In this document: positions 11,065 through 22,691 of the stretch, in pieces
How positions within the stretch are numbered: position 1 is the first letter of the stretch
Layout: each line of letters opens with the position of its first letter
Source of the DNA: Dryocosmus kuriphilus
Lineage: Eukaryota > Arthropoda > Insecta > Hymenoptera > Cynipidae
NCBI GenBank assembly: GCA_038277395.1
Contig: CM076191.1
Coordinates: forward strand, 90,888,822-90,952,821
Length of the DNA: 64,000 nt
Reading direction: 5' to 3'
Notes under the pieces: generated by a model
Databases searched by the model: none
What the model saw: only the letters and a program-made list of their open reading frames with translations
What the model was told of the DNA's origin: nothing
Program-made: the position numbers and the translations under genes

Positions 11065-11370
11065 TAGCGCGTTATTTTAATAATTATGTGAAGTTACTTG
11101 AAATGGATCGATGCTGAGAGCAACTGAGGGGGGGGGGGGGCGGTCCTGTTCTGAGGATAGTGACCAGAGATGCGATATTTAAGCACTAGTGCTTGGCGGC
11201 GGCGCATCACTCGCAGCGCAGGGTAACACGCGACTCAGAATTCTCAATCCATATTTGCAGGTGCGGCTAGAATGCCCAGGCGACGATTGAAAGAATTAAG
11301 GGTGTTCACCAAATACGATTTATAGTTATAAATATAGTTTATAACCATAAATATTATTTAATGGACATCA
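11065..11370 (+). repeat. Repeat E1, copy 1, right part
   Basis: The sequence resumes with tagcgcgttattttaataat, aagttacttgaaatgg, a poly-G run (11128-11140), then ggcggtcctgttctgaggat. It ends in an imperfect hairpin between gttcaccaaatac and attatttaatggac. The same modules occur at about 14258-14610. The two copies differ by many substitutions and indels. Confidence 0.7.
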
Positions 11371-11619
11371 ATCCACAGGGTCTTTCGTTGCATGCGGCGT
11401 TTTAATCTCACTCTGTAAACAGGGTAAGAAACGTACGTTCATCTTAAATGCTATAGCTAAAATCCATAAGGGATTGAACTAACAAAAACTCAAAATTAAA
11501 AGATAGAAGCCTAAAATTTAAATCTTATTTCTCATTATTTACAAAAAATCAAAACTTTTAACGGACGTCGCTTCTGCTGCATTCCTCTTCCCGGTGGAGT
11601 GATGAAATTGGAACGTCTT

Positions 11620-13290
11620 CCGTTACGTCAGCAACCATGGACCTCTTCTTAGACCGCCTTCGACGGTATTCCTGGATCGCAGAGACTTTGGACTGAGGCG
11701 CTTTCGGGGCCGCCCTCTACGGCGTTCCAGAGCCGGAAGATTTTTTCGAGGGTTTCGATCGATAGATCGGGCCGGGCTTTTTATAAGGCCGCCCTCTACC
11801 GCGTTTCTGAGCCGGAAGGTCTTTGATGCCTGACAAGGCGTATGTTTAGCTAATTTGCGTATGAGCGACTCTTGGGGAAATCTGGGTAGCAAGGGTACCC
11901 ATTGGGGATCGCAAGACATCCTCGACGCTTGGGTCAGGAGTGAGGGTGAACGTCGAGGGGGCCCGATTTGTTGATGACTTTGTTGAGTTAACGAACTCTG
12001 ACTTGCATGGGCAATGGATTCTTGATGGGGGTAGACGTCTTCGTCGGCACGATTGTGCTCCGCCAACGTTTCACATGAGAATTTCTGCGAAGAAGCAGAG
12101 GTGCCCTTTTTACGGCTCTCAGCGTGGATGATGCAGGATCCTCTATGGGGTACGAGCCGCCACAAAGGGGCTCTTCCGCCAAAAGGGGTGAAGGGCGACT
12201 TTTTTACAGGTGTTGGATTTTGTACAAAGGGAGAACTTGCCACAGGGGGTGTATATCGTACAGAGGAATGATTTGCAAGGGAAGGGCAAGTTTTCCGCAG
12301 GTGTTGAATTTTCTACAAGGGGAAGACTTGCCACAGCGGGTGGATGTCTTACAGAGAGATGATTCGCTAAAGGGAGAGCGCATTTCTTACAGCTGTTGAA
12401 TTTTGTACAAGAGGAGGACATGCCACAAGGGGTGTATGTCATACAGAGAGAATGATTCGCCAAGGGGAGGGGGGATTTTTTTACACATGCTGAATTTTTT
12501 ACAAAGGGAGGACTTGCCACAGGGGGTGGATGTCGTATAGAGGGGTTGATTCGTCAAGAGGGGGAGGGTGAAGTATTTGCAATGAGATGATGTACAGGTA
12601 GGATTGCCATAGGGGGTGAGTCTTGATTTAGTGTGAGGTCGGCTATATTTTCCAATATGGCAGATTCACCGCTGGATCCAAAATCAAGAAGGGAAGATTG
12701 TTCAGAAAAAATGCCGTGCTCTGGAAGTTATTTCCAAGGTGGGGAAACTCCTGTAGATTGGACTCCTGTCCCAGGGATTGACGATTTCGTATCGTAGTAT
12801 GGGAATTGTCTTTGGGAAAAGGGCCCGAAGATCGAAACTATGGTTAAAATGGATTTTTTTAAATCAAGGGGATTCTCCACAGGGTGGAGATTTTTGTACA
12901 AGGGGTTGTATTCCATCAGGGTGTTGTTTTTTCAGGGTGTTGTTTTTTTTTTTTGGTGGGAGGATTTCTCACAGGGTGCTCGTTTTCTTGGGCGGGAGGA
13001 TTTCCCACCAAGTGCTGGGGAACATTTCATGCAGGAACTTGATTTACAATGGCGTCGGCCATTTGTGGAGTTCGTGTTCTGGTAATGATTACCAAGGTGG
13101 GAATGCTCTTCGTAGGCGGAATCCAGGGGCATGGGAGCCACTGGGTGTTTTTTTTTCATTCCCGTGAACAAGCACGGAACGAATTTTTTTCTCAGGTAAT
13201 TCTATATAGAATGGGTTTGGACGAAAAATCTTTGGACAGGACCGAAGGGGTTTTTGTAGATCGGGCAATTCACTTTTTTCGGTACTAGAA
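11620..13290 (-). repeat. Minisatellite-like array region with long minus-strand open frames
   Basis: The region is G-rich on the plus strand and repetitive. Near 11651, 11708 and 11790 a (g/a)ccgcc(t/c)tc(g/t)ac(g/c)g motif recurs. From about 12211 a 92-bp unit repeats. Further degenerate pieces (caaggg, ccacaggg, gtgttg motifs) continue to about 13040. Minus-strand frames of 206 and 125 codons run through it; the first has an AT-hook-like RRRGRPRKRL and repeated AVEGGL/TVEGGL. It might be a repeat-rich gene or just a satellite with few stops. I lean to a non-coding array because plus-strand frames also stay open. Confidence 0.55.
12211..12580 (-). repeat. About four copies of a 92-bp tandem repeat
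   Basis: The word tgttg(g/a)attt(t/c) starts at 12211, 12302 and 12394 and a diverged tgctgaattt at 12488, giving spacings of 91, 92 and 94 bases. Each unit includes gacttgccac, a g(t/g)gt(g/a)tatgtc-like stretch and gattcgc(c/t)aa. On the minus strand the units translate to a cysteine-spaced peptide (CTKSNTCKK, TPCGKFSLC), with 31 codons per unit. The frame survives four units though single spacings vary. Confidence 0.7.
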
Positions 13291-13299
13291 TCGATAAAG

Positions 13300-13537
13300 T
13301 ATGTTTCTTTTTATATATTTTTTAAGTGAAATTTTCAAAAAATTGTATAGTTTTTTAAAAAGTTTTAGTAAAGAAAAATTTACTAAAAAACTAATTTACA
13401 AAATATTTTAAAATGATTTTGTCCACAAAAATATTTTGTAAATTAGTTTTGTAGTAAATTTTTCTTTACTAAAACTTAAAAAAAAACTATACAATTTTTT
13501 GAAATTATCACTTGGAAATATATATAAAAGAAACATT
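13300..13537. repeat. 238-bp palindrome (foldback MITE)
   Basis: Arms begin atgtttctttttatatattt and pair with the complement ending aaaagaaacat; inner parts include acaaaatattttaaaatg against its complement. Arms are about 115 bp. The flank on each side is AT-rich, so a short TA or AT duplication cannot be told from the arm. No coding sequence. Confidence 0.8.
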
Positions 13538-13954
13538 TTTACAAGATGCATTACACTAATTAAATTTATATAGCGTTATATAATAGAAAATTGATTACAT
13601 TTTTTACGCTTTAATATTTCTATTAGATTTTTCGTTAACAAAGGAGAGGTAAATAGCTAAATAAACAATTTCAATGAAATTGTATTGTTATTTTTAAATT
13701 AGTAATGAAAAAATGGACTTATTTTTATAAAATAAATCTTTATTATATCATTTTTCATATACTGATACGTATAATTTAAATTGTGAAACTAAAAATTCAA
13801 TTCTATAACCTAAATATTGGGTTTTCTCAAAAAAACGACTTGATGAAAAATTTTGATTATTGTTGCAAAATACTCAGAAAACTACCCAGATTCAAAATCT
13901 ACAAGATAGTTTCTTATATTTACAGTACCTTTGGTTTAAATCATGTTAAGTCAT

Positions 13955-14020
13955 CATCAAGTCACAGTGGGGTGGGACTTCGTAAACCGCCATCAAGTCA
14001 CAGTGGGGTGGGACTTCGTC
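13955..14020 (+). repeat. Two 36-bp direct repeats
   Basis: The word catcaagtcacagtggggtg starts at 13955 and at 13991 and continues ggacttcgt in both. The open frame here reads SSHSGVGLR twice. It is too short and isolated to call a gene. Confidence 0.8.
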
Positions 14021-14149
14021 GAGCGTCGTCTGTTCTTGCTAGTTCATCGATTATGTATTTGGCATTGGGGAAAATTTAGCGTAGAAGATGGAATGAAAAG
14101 TGTGTTAACTTTTCTCTCAGGGCTCCACGTTTGGCGTCAATTTCAGGTC

Positions 14150-14610
14150 AGTTTTGGGCTGAGACTAACTATTTATAAAAAATAAGTAAGGTGATTACAC
14201 TTAATAATGAAGATTTATTTATAAGTGCGAAGTATTACGTGGGATATAGCGCGTTATACTAATAATTATACTAGAAGTTACTTGAAATTGGTCGACGTTG
14301 AGGGTAGCTAGCGGGAGGGGGGTCCTATTCTGGGGACAGCGACCAGATATGCTGTACTGGTTGGGGGACACTAGGGAGATCTGGGTACCCGTGGAACGTC
14401 AAGTCGAACAGCGAAATGTTGCTCGTACGCTCTGATTCGTAATGGGAACTCTAAATATTGTTAGGGGACATGCGATTTAGAATTTTATGTCCATAATAAC
14501 TGTTGAGGCTAGAATGTCTAGGCGATGGTAGACAAAATTAAGGGTGTTCGCCAAATACTATTTATAGTTATAAATATAATTTACAACCATAAATATTATT
14601 TAGCGGACGA
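14150..14610 (+). repeat. Repeat E1, copy 2, without the MITE and hAT insertions
   Basis: Shares with copy 1 the words aagtaaggtgattacactta, tagcgcgttat, aagttacttgaaat, ggtcctattctggggacagc and the terminal hairpin (gttcgccaaatac against attatttagcggac). It therefore serves as an empty-site reference for the insertions at 4382 and 4828. A short transposase fragment abuts it at 14717. Confidence 0.7.
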
Positions 14611-14974
14611 TCAAGTATATGATCGTGTTGTGTTAGTGAAGACTATTGTATGGAATATCGATAATAGTCAAAATAGTTTTTCAGTTTTTTATAAAATTCG
14701 ATATTCTTATTAAATTCTAGACTGGAAAAACGTCTCTCAAGTACCGTTGATCAGTACTCAGAGGTGATTCCACATTCAAGACCTCGATTAGGTTCTGTAT
14801 GTCTTTATATGGTATACTCTGAAAATCACAAATAGGCAATTTCCAACAATTTTTTAGTGCTTTCACTGTAGGCCTAGGAAACGCTGTCAGGTCCGAAGAG
14901 ATGACGGAAAAATAGCTCATCACCATGCAGTTGACATATCGGCCCTTGCAAAGGTCTCTCTAGCAACGCTTTAT

Positions 14975-15760
14975 AGTCCGTCAGCCCGCTGCAAAAAAAA
15001 AAATAGAATGATTTCACCATGTATGCCCTCGAAGGTATCGGTAATTATGCATATGCTGTGCAATGACAGTAAAATTAGCTGGTGAACGTGGAACTTACGC
15101 TGGTAAAGTTGCTTGTTTATTGCAAAAAAAAATCGCGTTTTACAACAATATTTAAACGTATGTCGAGCATATCAAACGATATTTCATGAAAAAAAATACC
15201 ACCGGAAAACGATCGGCATACAGTTTGGGAAGAACCGAGGGAAGACGGGACATTCTTAAAACTGTCATAAAATATGGCATTTGTTAATTATATTGACAAG
15301 TATGCCCTTTCGAAATTCAATGGTTTTTGGCATAAAATACACAATTCCCATAGCGCATACGGTTCCCGAAGGACTAATTAATTTTACACCTGTATAGATG
15401 TGTTGATGTCTTTTAATACATGATTCATTGCGATAAGATTTATGAAATACATTATCGGCATACAAGTTTACAAGGAACCTACTAGGTGGCATACGCGAAA
15501 AAAGAGTGCAAAATTTTAGGTAATTTTCCAACGACAGACCCATGAATGCCATTGTCATTTTTATGAAATATTGATATAATTATACAAGTTTGTCAAGCGG
15601 CATACGAATCGGTTGGAACAAAATTGATTTTATCTGATAAGAGTAGCGCGCTAATTATGAGGCCCAATGCAACGATCGCAAAACGTATGCCACTGTGATT
15701 TTTTGTTCAATATTGGCCTAATTATGCAAGTTTGTCAAACGGCATACGAATCGGTTGGAA
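14975..15760. repeat. Left long TIR with repeated GGCATAC motif
   Basis: GGCATAC or its complement GTATGCC, exact or with one change, occurs near 15021, 15160, 15215, 15300, 15353, 15458, 15488, 15599, 15685 and 15741. The right arm has matching copies. The innermost part (tttgtcaa(a/g)cggcatacga) is duplicated at 15590 and 15733. Such subterminal motif clusters commonly bind a transposase; here that is inference. Confidence 0.75.
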
Positions 15761-16301
15761 CAAAGTTGATTTTACCTGATAAGAGGGCTGTGCGAATTAT
15801 CAGGTCCATTTAGGATTTGCAGAATTAAAACTAACTACTACTATCGGCGCAGAAATTCGAGTCAGGTGGGTTTGAAGCTCATTAACTCAGCCCCCGAAGA
15901 TGTTAGCGTAATAAGCAAATAGTTATTTGAAAGGTTCAAGTATTCTACATAAATGAGCCAAAAACCAAGAATATAAAAAGTCTTTTGTATTCTGCAGATC
16001 GAAAAATGTCACAAAAAGGAAGGTATTCTGGGTACACTGTAACAAGAGTCAAGTTTAGAACACTATTTTGTGTACAAGAGATAATGGGAAAGATATTAAA
16101 AAATTCATGAAGGTTCTTGAATCATTTGTGAACAAATTCCCGTTGACAAATTTGAAAAATATTAACAACTTTTGGTTTAATTTACAAAAATATACAATCA
16201 TACTATTGCCCGCTCTAATTAAGATATCGGCCCGATTCAAGTTTCAAACGGTCACGAAGAAGCTCTGTAATTATTTACAGTTTCCAGAAAATATCCGATT
16301 G

Positions 16302-17332
16302 TTTTTTTCTCGGTGCAAAACGCGATATTTTGAAACAGTTTTCTCTATCAGAAAAAAAGTGCCAAGAACGAGCGGGGTGCCTGTTTTTATTGTGGATGGC
16401 TCCGCCCAGTTTCCTTCAGCACGTCCTTCTGAAGATCGTTTCGAACAGTAATGTATCCTTTGAACTTATTTCCTGAGGTTCGTATTGCACATGGAAAAAA
16501 CTGGTTAAATTAACAATTTGTAACTTACCTTGTTTTTAAATATTGGGCTTTAAATGTTTTGTATTTATATAATGTTATATTATAATAATTAATAAATGAA
16601 TTAATAAAATAATTATAATCATTATATAATGACATCATTTTTGCAGTTTGACATTCCTATTGTTTTGTAATATTGTTAACTTTTAGTTACATAATATTAT
16701 AATATTATAATATATAACGTTATATGACAAGATGGTACTGCTTCTGATACTGATTTAAGTAAATAAATCAAAATCGATGCCGTGTTGTAATTATGAAAAA
16801 TTATTTTTCTTCAAATTAACTTCCACTTTTATAGCTGAAAATATACTTATCGAAATAGAAAATTTGCGAAAAGTAAAAAACTCCGATACTCCAAATTAAC
16901 AAAAATAAAACTGCTTAGAATGGTTATTAACGAATTTGAAATATTATGGAGCTAAAAGTTGACGATATTACAAAAAAATAGGAATTTCAAATTGCAAAAA
17001 TTATGTTATTATGTAATTATTATAATCATTTTATTAATTTAATTATTAATTATTATAAGATAAAATTATATAAACATAAAACATTTAAAAGCCAATATTC
17101 AAAAATAAGATAAGTTACAAATTGTTCATTTAACCAGTTTTTTCAGTGTGCAACATGAACCTCGGGAAACGAGTTCAAAGGATTACTTTACTGTTCGCAG
17201 GATCTTTAGAAGCACGTACTCAAAAGTAGGCTGGGCATCCGCAGTGAAAACAGGCACCCCGCTGGTTCTTCCCACTTTTTTTCTAATGGAGAAAACTGTC
17301 TCACAATATCGCGTTTTGAACCAAGAAAAATC
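16302..17332. repeat. 1.0-kb inverted repeat with about 330-bp arms
   Basis: Left arm words cggtgcaaaacgcgatattt, agcggggtgcctgttttta and gttaaattaacaatttgtaac recur in reverse complement on the right (aatatcgcgttttgaacc and so on). The arms fade into AT-rich DNA near 16640 and 16990. Short open frames across the arms are mirror images. Likely a foldback transposon lying within the 3.7-kb element. Confidence 0.75.
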
Positions 17333-17341
17333 GTTTCACCA

Positions 17342-17800
17342 TCGTTTCTACGGGTAATAGAGAGGTGGGAAAAAATCTCAACAATTTCGGAAATGAAGAC
17401 GAATTCAGTGATATCATTAAATTTTATATACTTTCATTCGTTGAAGAGTTATTAGTGTTTATTTTTTTGAGAAGATTAACAATAGAGCTGAGACTGATAC
17501 CTACTGTTAGTTTTGGACCCCGCTTTCGCCACGCTGGTGGCAGATTCCCTCGAGATCCAATGGCGCAGGCACAATATAAGAGTTAGGGGGCACACTGAAG
17601 CTGTATCAGAGCTTGCTGCAGAGCTCATGTATAGTGTCTACACCATTAAGTATCAGTTTCAACTCTCTCAGAAAAATAGTCACTAATAACTATTCAACGA
17701 ATGAAAGTATAAAAAATTTAATGATATCACTGAATTCGTCTTCATTTCCGAAATTTTTGAGATTTTTTCCCAACTCTCTATTACCCGTAGAAACGAAGAT
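17342..17800. repeat. 459-bp inverted repeat with about 116-bp arms
   Basis: Left arm cgtttctacgggtaatagag ... gaagagttattagtg pairs with right arm cactaataactattcaacga ... ctattacccgtagaaacg. The unpaired centre contains a GC-richer patch (cgctggtggcagattccctc). It lies about 10 bases from the neighbouring inverted repeat. No protein. Confidence 0.8.
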
Positions 17801-20079
17801 AGAAACTGAAAATTCAAACAACAAATTTACAGGTGCAAACATTTTAATTTCGCAATTTTGAACCATACTATCATTTTAGTACCACTTCAAAGAATAAGCA
17901 CATCAATTTTGAGATCTTTACCGCATTTACAAAAATAGTTACATCAACTTAAAGTGGCCAAATTGGGCCTCATAATTAGCGCGCTTCTCTTATCAGATAA
18001 AATCAACTTTGTTCCAACCGATTCGTATGCCATTTGACAAACTTGTATAATTATATCAATATTTCATAAAAATGACAATGGCTTCATGGGGCTGTCTTTG
18101 GAAAATTACCTAAAATTTTGCTCACTTTGAATCAATTTTTTTAGAACACGTTCCACGATAACTGTATGCCATTTAGCAAATCGAAAGTTTACAACAAAAT
18201 AATCATTGTGCAATCTTTGTTTAATTTGGCACTATCATCGTCGTACCTCAAAAATTGGAACACATCTATACAGGTGTAAAATTAATTAGTCCTTCGGGAA
18301 CCGTACGTGCTTTGGGAATTGTGTATTTTATGCCAAAAACCATTGAATTTCGAAAGGGCATACTTGTCAATATAATTAACAATGCCATATTTTATAACAG
18401 TTTTAAGGACGTCCCCTCACCTCTTGGTTCCACCCAAACTGTATGCCGATCGTTTTCCGATGATTTTTTTTTTTTTTTCATGAAATATCGTTTGATATGC
18501 TCGGCATACGTTTAAATGCTGTTCTAAAACGCGATTTTTTTTGCAATAAACAAGTACCTTTACCAGCGCAAGTTTCACGGTCACCGGCTAATTTTACTCT
18601 GTCATTGTACAGCATATGCATAATTGCCGATACCTTCGAGGGCATACGTGGTGAAATCATTCTGTTTTTTTGCAGTGGGCTGACTGACTATTAATCTTCA
18701 TATTGATCCCATGTTCCCACCCAGTATTCACAGCAGTACCGTCGCAGCCAATCACTTGAAAATTTTTAAGATCGAATGTAGGTCCTTGTCCATCTGAATC
18801 AGTGCTCATTAGATATTTATATATTGATTGAGAAATACCCGCAGCATTAGCGGACTTAGTTGTGACATGATTGATATTCTGTGAACCAGGCTGTTGAGCA
18901 AGTCCAATATGTTCCTGTTTAATACGCGTGATCCTATTGGGTCCAGCTTTCACTTTAGTTTGATCTTTACGACCATCATAATATAGCCCTTCAAGATTGA
19001 TAATGTTGGACTGAGAACTGACTACATCTTGGTGGTTTGTACTTTACTTCGCCATTGTTTACTTCGATAAACTACCGAGGATATCTTATCATTGGTAATT
19101 ATTACATGGTCCCGCAAAGCAGCCGTAGCAATAGCAGCTACAGCTGTGCTCGGTACATTGTACCGATCAGCTTCTCGTGCTACTGTTGGTAAAGGTGCAT
19201 AAGACCTCTTTACGCCTGATTTATTGGGATATATTTTTCGTTCTGAAGGCAGGAAGTTTTCATCGCATGAGGAAGGATTTTTCAAAGAAGAAGATGATTC
19301 AAGAATATCTTACACTTCTGGAAGTGGGATAGCTTTCAAATAAGTTTCCACGTCAGAAGAATTTTTTATCATCCAGAATAAGTCCTTCAGTTTTCTTTCT
19401 TCAATTCTGTTTATCTTATTAGTAACTGCAGAATCGACATTGTACATGAACATACGTCTAGTTGTGCGATGATCAAATAAAAACTCTCTTTCTATGACAG
19501 GAATCTTGGTCTTGCTTGTGCATTTTGAATAATCATTACATTTGCAAGCTGCGGTGTCAAAGATAGTTTTCCCGATCTTGTTATTGTATAAGCCCAGCTT
19601 CTTCTGATAAAAGGCTAAATCTTTACCTCTCTTGTGAGACTTCATGAAATTGCTATAAGAATCATGTTGCCTTCTTACAAGAAAAATAATTCTTTTTTCT
19701 GAGGCTGAAGGGAGGGAGGACCTAAGCCAAATTTTTTTGAGATCATGCAACAAAAGATCCACAATTTCGGAAGAAGACGGCTGCATGACTTCCGTTTCTG
19801 AGAGCAAAGATAGAGTATGCCACAAGTATGCTTTAAGTACATCTTTTCCGTAGGCAATGATATTTCACTAAGTTTCGAGGGATCTCTGAGCAAGGGACAC
19901 GTAATCCTACCTCTAGTTTTCGGCGCAATTCTCTTGAAAACGTTGTTTTCGCTTAATGATAGCTTTATTCTTGTGGCAGAAGATCGCCATGCGTTCACAC
20001 TTCACGTTAAAAAACCGACCTCTATGACATTATATAGGTCGGAAATGTTATTTCATATTTTTTTAAGGCTTATGTAATG

Positions 20080-22480
20080 AGCAAGATTAAAAACACGTAC
20101 CCTTTATAAAAAAAATTTTTACCCTTTTTTTTACTTATTTTTTTCATTTTTCAGGGAAACAGCTGTTTGTATAAAAAACTTCCTCAATATAAAATATGTA
20201 TTTTGATATCACTAATAACATCTAGTGCGAGTTTTCTGTGATACGACCCATATTTGCGAAGTAAATTTTAAAAAATCATATTTTTGGGTTTTTGACATAT
20301 TTTGACTTTGCCGCTCGGTTAAACATTTTTTGATTTTGATGAAACTTCACATATTTATTTTTAAAGTAAAAGGGAAAAGAGTGGCACTCGAGGCTCTTTT
20401 ATTTTCGAAAATTTATATTTGACGCTACACCCTATTCTACATAAGACCTGTAAATTTCATCAAAATCGTTTCAAAACTTTCCAAGATATCGCCTTTTTTT
20501 AAATGACTGAAAAAATTTAATTTCCAAAATTTGGATTTGTTTTTCAAAAATATTTAACCAGAAATCTTGCACATGTAGTACTATTATTTCCCTATGTTTT
20601 AAGAAAATCACTGCTATAGATTAAAACGGATATTTCTGACATGGAAACTCTCATATTTCTGACATGGAGACTCATATTGGATCCGCCATGTGGAATTAAA
20701 AATTTTTGATCATGGATGTAGAATAAAGTCTCCGAAAAACTGTTAGGTATTTAGTTTTATGCTCAGTTAATAATTTTTTTAGTTTCCGACACTTTTGGAG
20801 GGTTTCTGTCCCACTGTAATGGACACCTGTTCAAATGTATGTATATAACTTTAATAAAAATCAATAGTAGCATATTCTAAAATATAGTAATTAACTAGTA
20901 GAATGATGTTTCATAAACTTTAATACTTCGTGGCATTTTTAAACTAAAAAATAAACTGTCCATATGAACAATAAAGCTTTAAACATCGAAATTCATATGA
21001 AATTGATAATGCTATTAATCTTTTTGCAAAATCATCGTGATGTTTTAATAAACCATTTTTAAGATTTGGGCGCACTAAAAAGATATTTACGAACAAAATC
21101 TCTTTCCATGACACCTTCAACTTTTATGTCTTTGACGTTTTATATTAGTCTCGAAAAAAAAACTTTTTACTTTTAGAATATTTTTAAGCATAATAATAAA
21201 CTTAACACTGGTCACAAATTATAATTTAACAATAATGATGTGCAAGAGAATATAAAGACATTAAATATACAATATCTCGGCCATGCAATATGTCCTTCGA
21301 CTATAGTTTTTGTGATTTCCAGTATTATACCACTAGAATTTTAACAAATGAAAAGTTCATATTGAGAGCATAATTTTTAAAAACATTGAGGAATTCATAA
21401 ATATTTATAAAATTTTAATAATACTAATCTGAATTAAGTTTCAGGAACCAAAATACCTCTCCTCAGATTTTCTGTCGCTCTTGTAAGAAGATACAAATTT
21501 TTTAAAATTATCACTGAAAATGTTCAAATTTGAACTTAATGCTCCGAGCGCATTATGTTAAGACCAATGGTAATTATAATCTTTACATAAGTTTGCCTTT
21601 AATTCTGTTGTTATTAAATAATGCGTGAATTTATAAAGCCATACGCGATGTACAAGTGGAAATGTCGTTCTTGTAATATGCTCGTAATTTTGATAGACAT
21701 TTAAATGAACGAAATTTTGGAGCACTCATTGAAATTGATGAAAAAAATATTCTTCCAAATGTGTTCGTAAAAATTCGTTCTCTCGTGTAAGAAAAATAAA
21801 AATGCATCTAGTGAATATTGCCGTAGATCAGTATCGATAAAAATTTAAAAAAGAAGTGTTAAATAATTTCCTGTACGCGGTTATGCATGGAACGGTAGAA
21901 ATTATTAAAGAACAAAAGTCATCATTTTATTCTCAGACATTCATCAGCATTCCCAGAATTCTTCAGGATTCCTAGCATTCTTCAGAATTTCTACAATTCT
22001 TCAAAATTCATTGAATTACATATATCTTATTCAATAAACAAGGTTTATTATTGAATGGGATCATCATCTGCGGCATTGTACACTACTAGCAATGTAATAA
22101 TTAATATTCTAATTATCAATATACAAAATTATGTACATTTGCTTCATTTATATTCATTAAACAGAAAACCCAAAAATTGAAGGTTCCAAATAACTGCCCT
22201 TATATGAAGAATAATAATAGTTCTAGTCGCACGCTATAGGAGAGGACATTCAATAAATCTCGAGTTTACACAATTTTGCCCTTCAACAACCTCGAAATTT
22301 CGGACTTTGATTATATTTATTTAAAAAATATATTCAAAATCCACATGGTTTTATAACTGATTCTGATGAGACAACGAATTTTCAAGTTAACTGGAGAAAA
22401 ATTTGTGGATTTCCAAGCCAAAATTGTATATGAAGGAACTTGGGAAAGCATTCGGGATAAAAGTTAACTACTAAATATTT
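20080..22480. other. AT-rich stretch without recognisable genes
   Basis: No coding signal on either strand. A phrase near 20330-20500 (gatgaaacttcacatattta ... aaaactttccaagatatcgcc) resembles the inner part of long transposon TIRs, but no partner is in the window. A 27-base unit around tttctgacatgga is doubled at about 20634-20685. Otherwise simple AT-rich DNA. Confidence 0.5.
21935..22020 (+). repeat. Short degenerate tandem repeat of attcttcag(a/g)att
   Basis: About four imperfect copies of a 20- to 22-base unit containing attcttcag or attcttcaa follow one another. Copy boundaries are fuzzy. No coding significance seen. Confidence 0.5.
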
Positions 22481-22535
22481 AACGCAAAATTTGTCACCAT
22501 AATATTTGATATTAATCTTATATTTTCCTATGCAG

Positions 22536-22691
22536 ATTCGTGAGAAAAGAGTGTCTCAGACGTCGAAGAGAAATCGGCTAGAACGAGGAAACAAAGTTCG
22601 AGAGTTTTCTAACGCCAAGAGCCGGCGACCACGTCGTCAGGATCGTTTGCGGTTCAAAAACAGTGGTGCCAACAATAATCGCAAATGCTAG
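22536..22691 (+). CDS. Possible terminal exon of an unidentified gene, basic C-terminus
   Basis: A pyrimidine-rich acceptor (tcttatattttcctatgcag) ends at 22535. It is followed by an open frame of 51 codons and a TAG. The peptide is strongly basic (IREKRVSQTSKRNRLERGNK at the start, NNNRKC at the end) with nine or more Arg/Lys clusters and one final Cys. Its GC content exceeds the flanks. Downstream DNA to about 24300 is free of recognisable transposons and could be a 3' untranslated region: AATAAA occurs near 22937 and a Pumilio-type TGTACATA near 23726. A heparin-binding tail of a secreted protein is one guess. No upstream exon was found, so this is tentative. Confidence 0.35.
   Translation: MREKRVSQTSKRNRLERGNKVREFSNAKSRRPRRQDRLRFKNSGANNNRKC

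Larger units (their letters stand above)
14975..18689. mobile_element. 3.7-kb non-autonomous element with about 700-bp TIRs
   Basis: The left end reads agtccgtcagcccgctgcaa and the right end is the complement of agtcagtcagcccactgcaa. Arms match over about 14975-15670 and 17953-18689. It sits inside the transposase-like pseudogene: MKIN stops at the right edge and KALLERPLQ resumes at the left edge. The flanking sequence is consistent with a 2-base (AT) duplication, though palindromic ends leave this open. No transposase is encoded. The interior holds two further inverted repeats, at 16302-17332 and 17342-17800. Confidence 0.8.
14717..19998 (-). pseudogene. Second unclassified transposase-like gene, split by a 3.7-kb insertion
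   Basis: Reading down the minus strand: a long part (19825-19316) with CKCNDYSKC, IEREFLFDHRTTRRMFM and IKNSSDVETYL, an in-frame TAA after PEV (19315 region), then RYNVPSTAVAAIATAALRDH, a frameshift near 19020, then GLYYDGRKDQTKVKAGPNRI and FQVIGCDGTAVNTGWEHGI ending near 18693. After the insertion it resumes at about 14970 with LERPLQGPICQLHGDELFFR, shifts frame near 14905, and ends LSTDQRYLRDVF at 14718. Many arthropod genomes have uncharacterised proteins with GLYYDGRKD and GCDGT(A/V)VNTG; I know no established name. Inactive; the C-terminal end is missing. Confidence 0.7.

Noticed and set aside
11940..12131. Possible bacterial-type genes or CRISPR-like spacing in the repeat arrays
   Set aside because: Units are 91-94 bp with no repeat-spacer alternation and the setting is plainly eukaryotic.
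12124..13288. Plus-strand open frames over the 92-bp array and beyond
   Set aside because: The array leaves several frames open on both strands; the minus frame has a more regular unit, and neither has a clear start or splice sites.
22364..22385. CTGATGAG...CGAA hammerhead-like string
   Set aside because: Stem II would have one base pair and the GAAA element is GAAT, so it does not meet the core.
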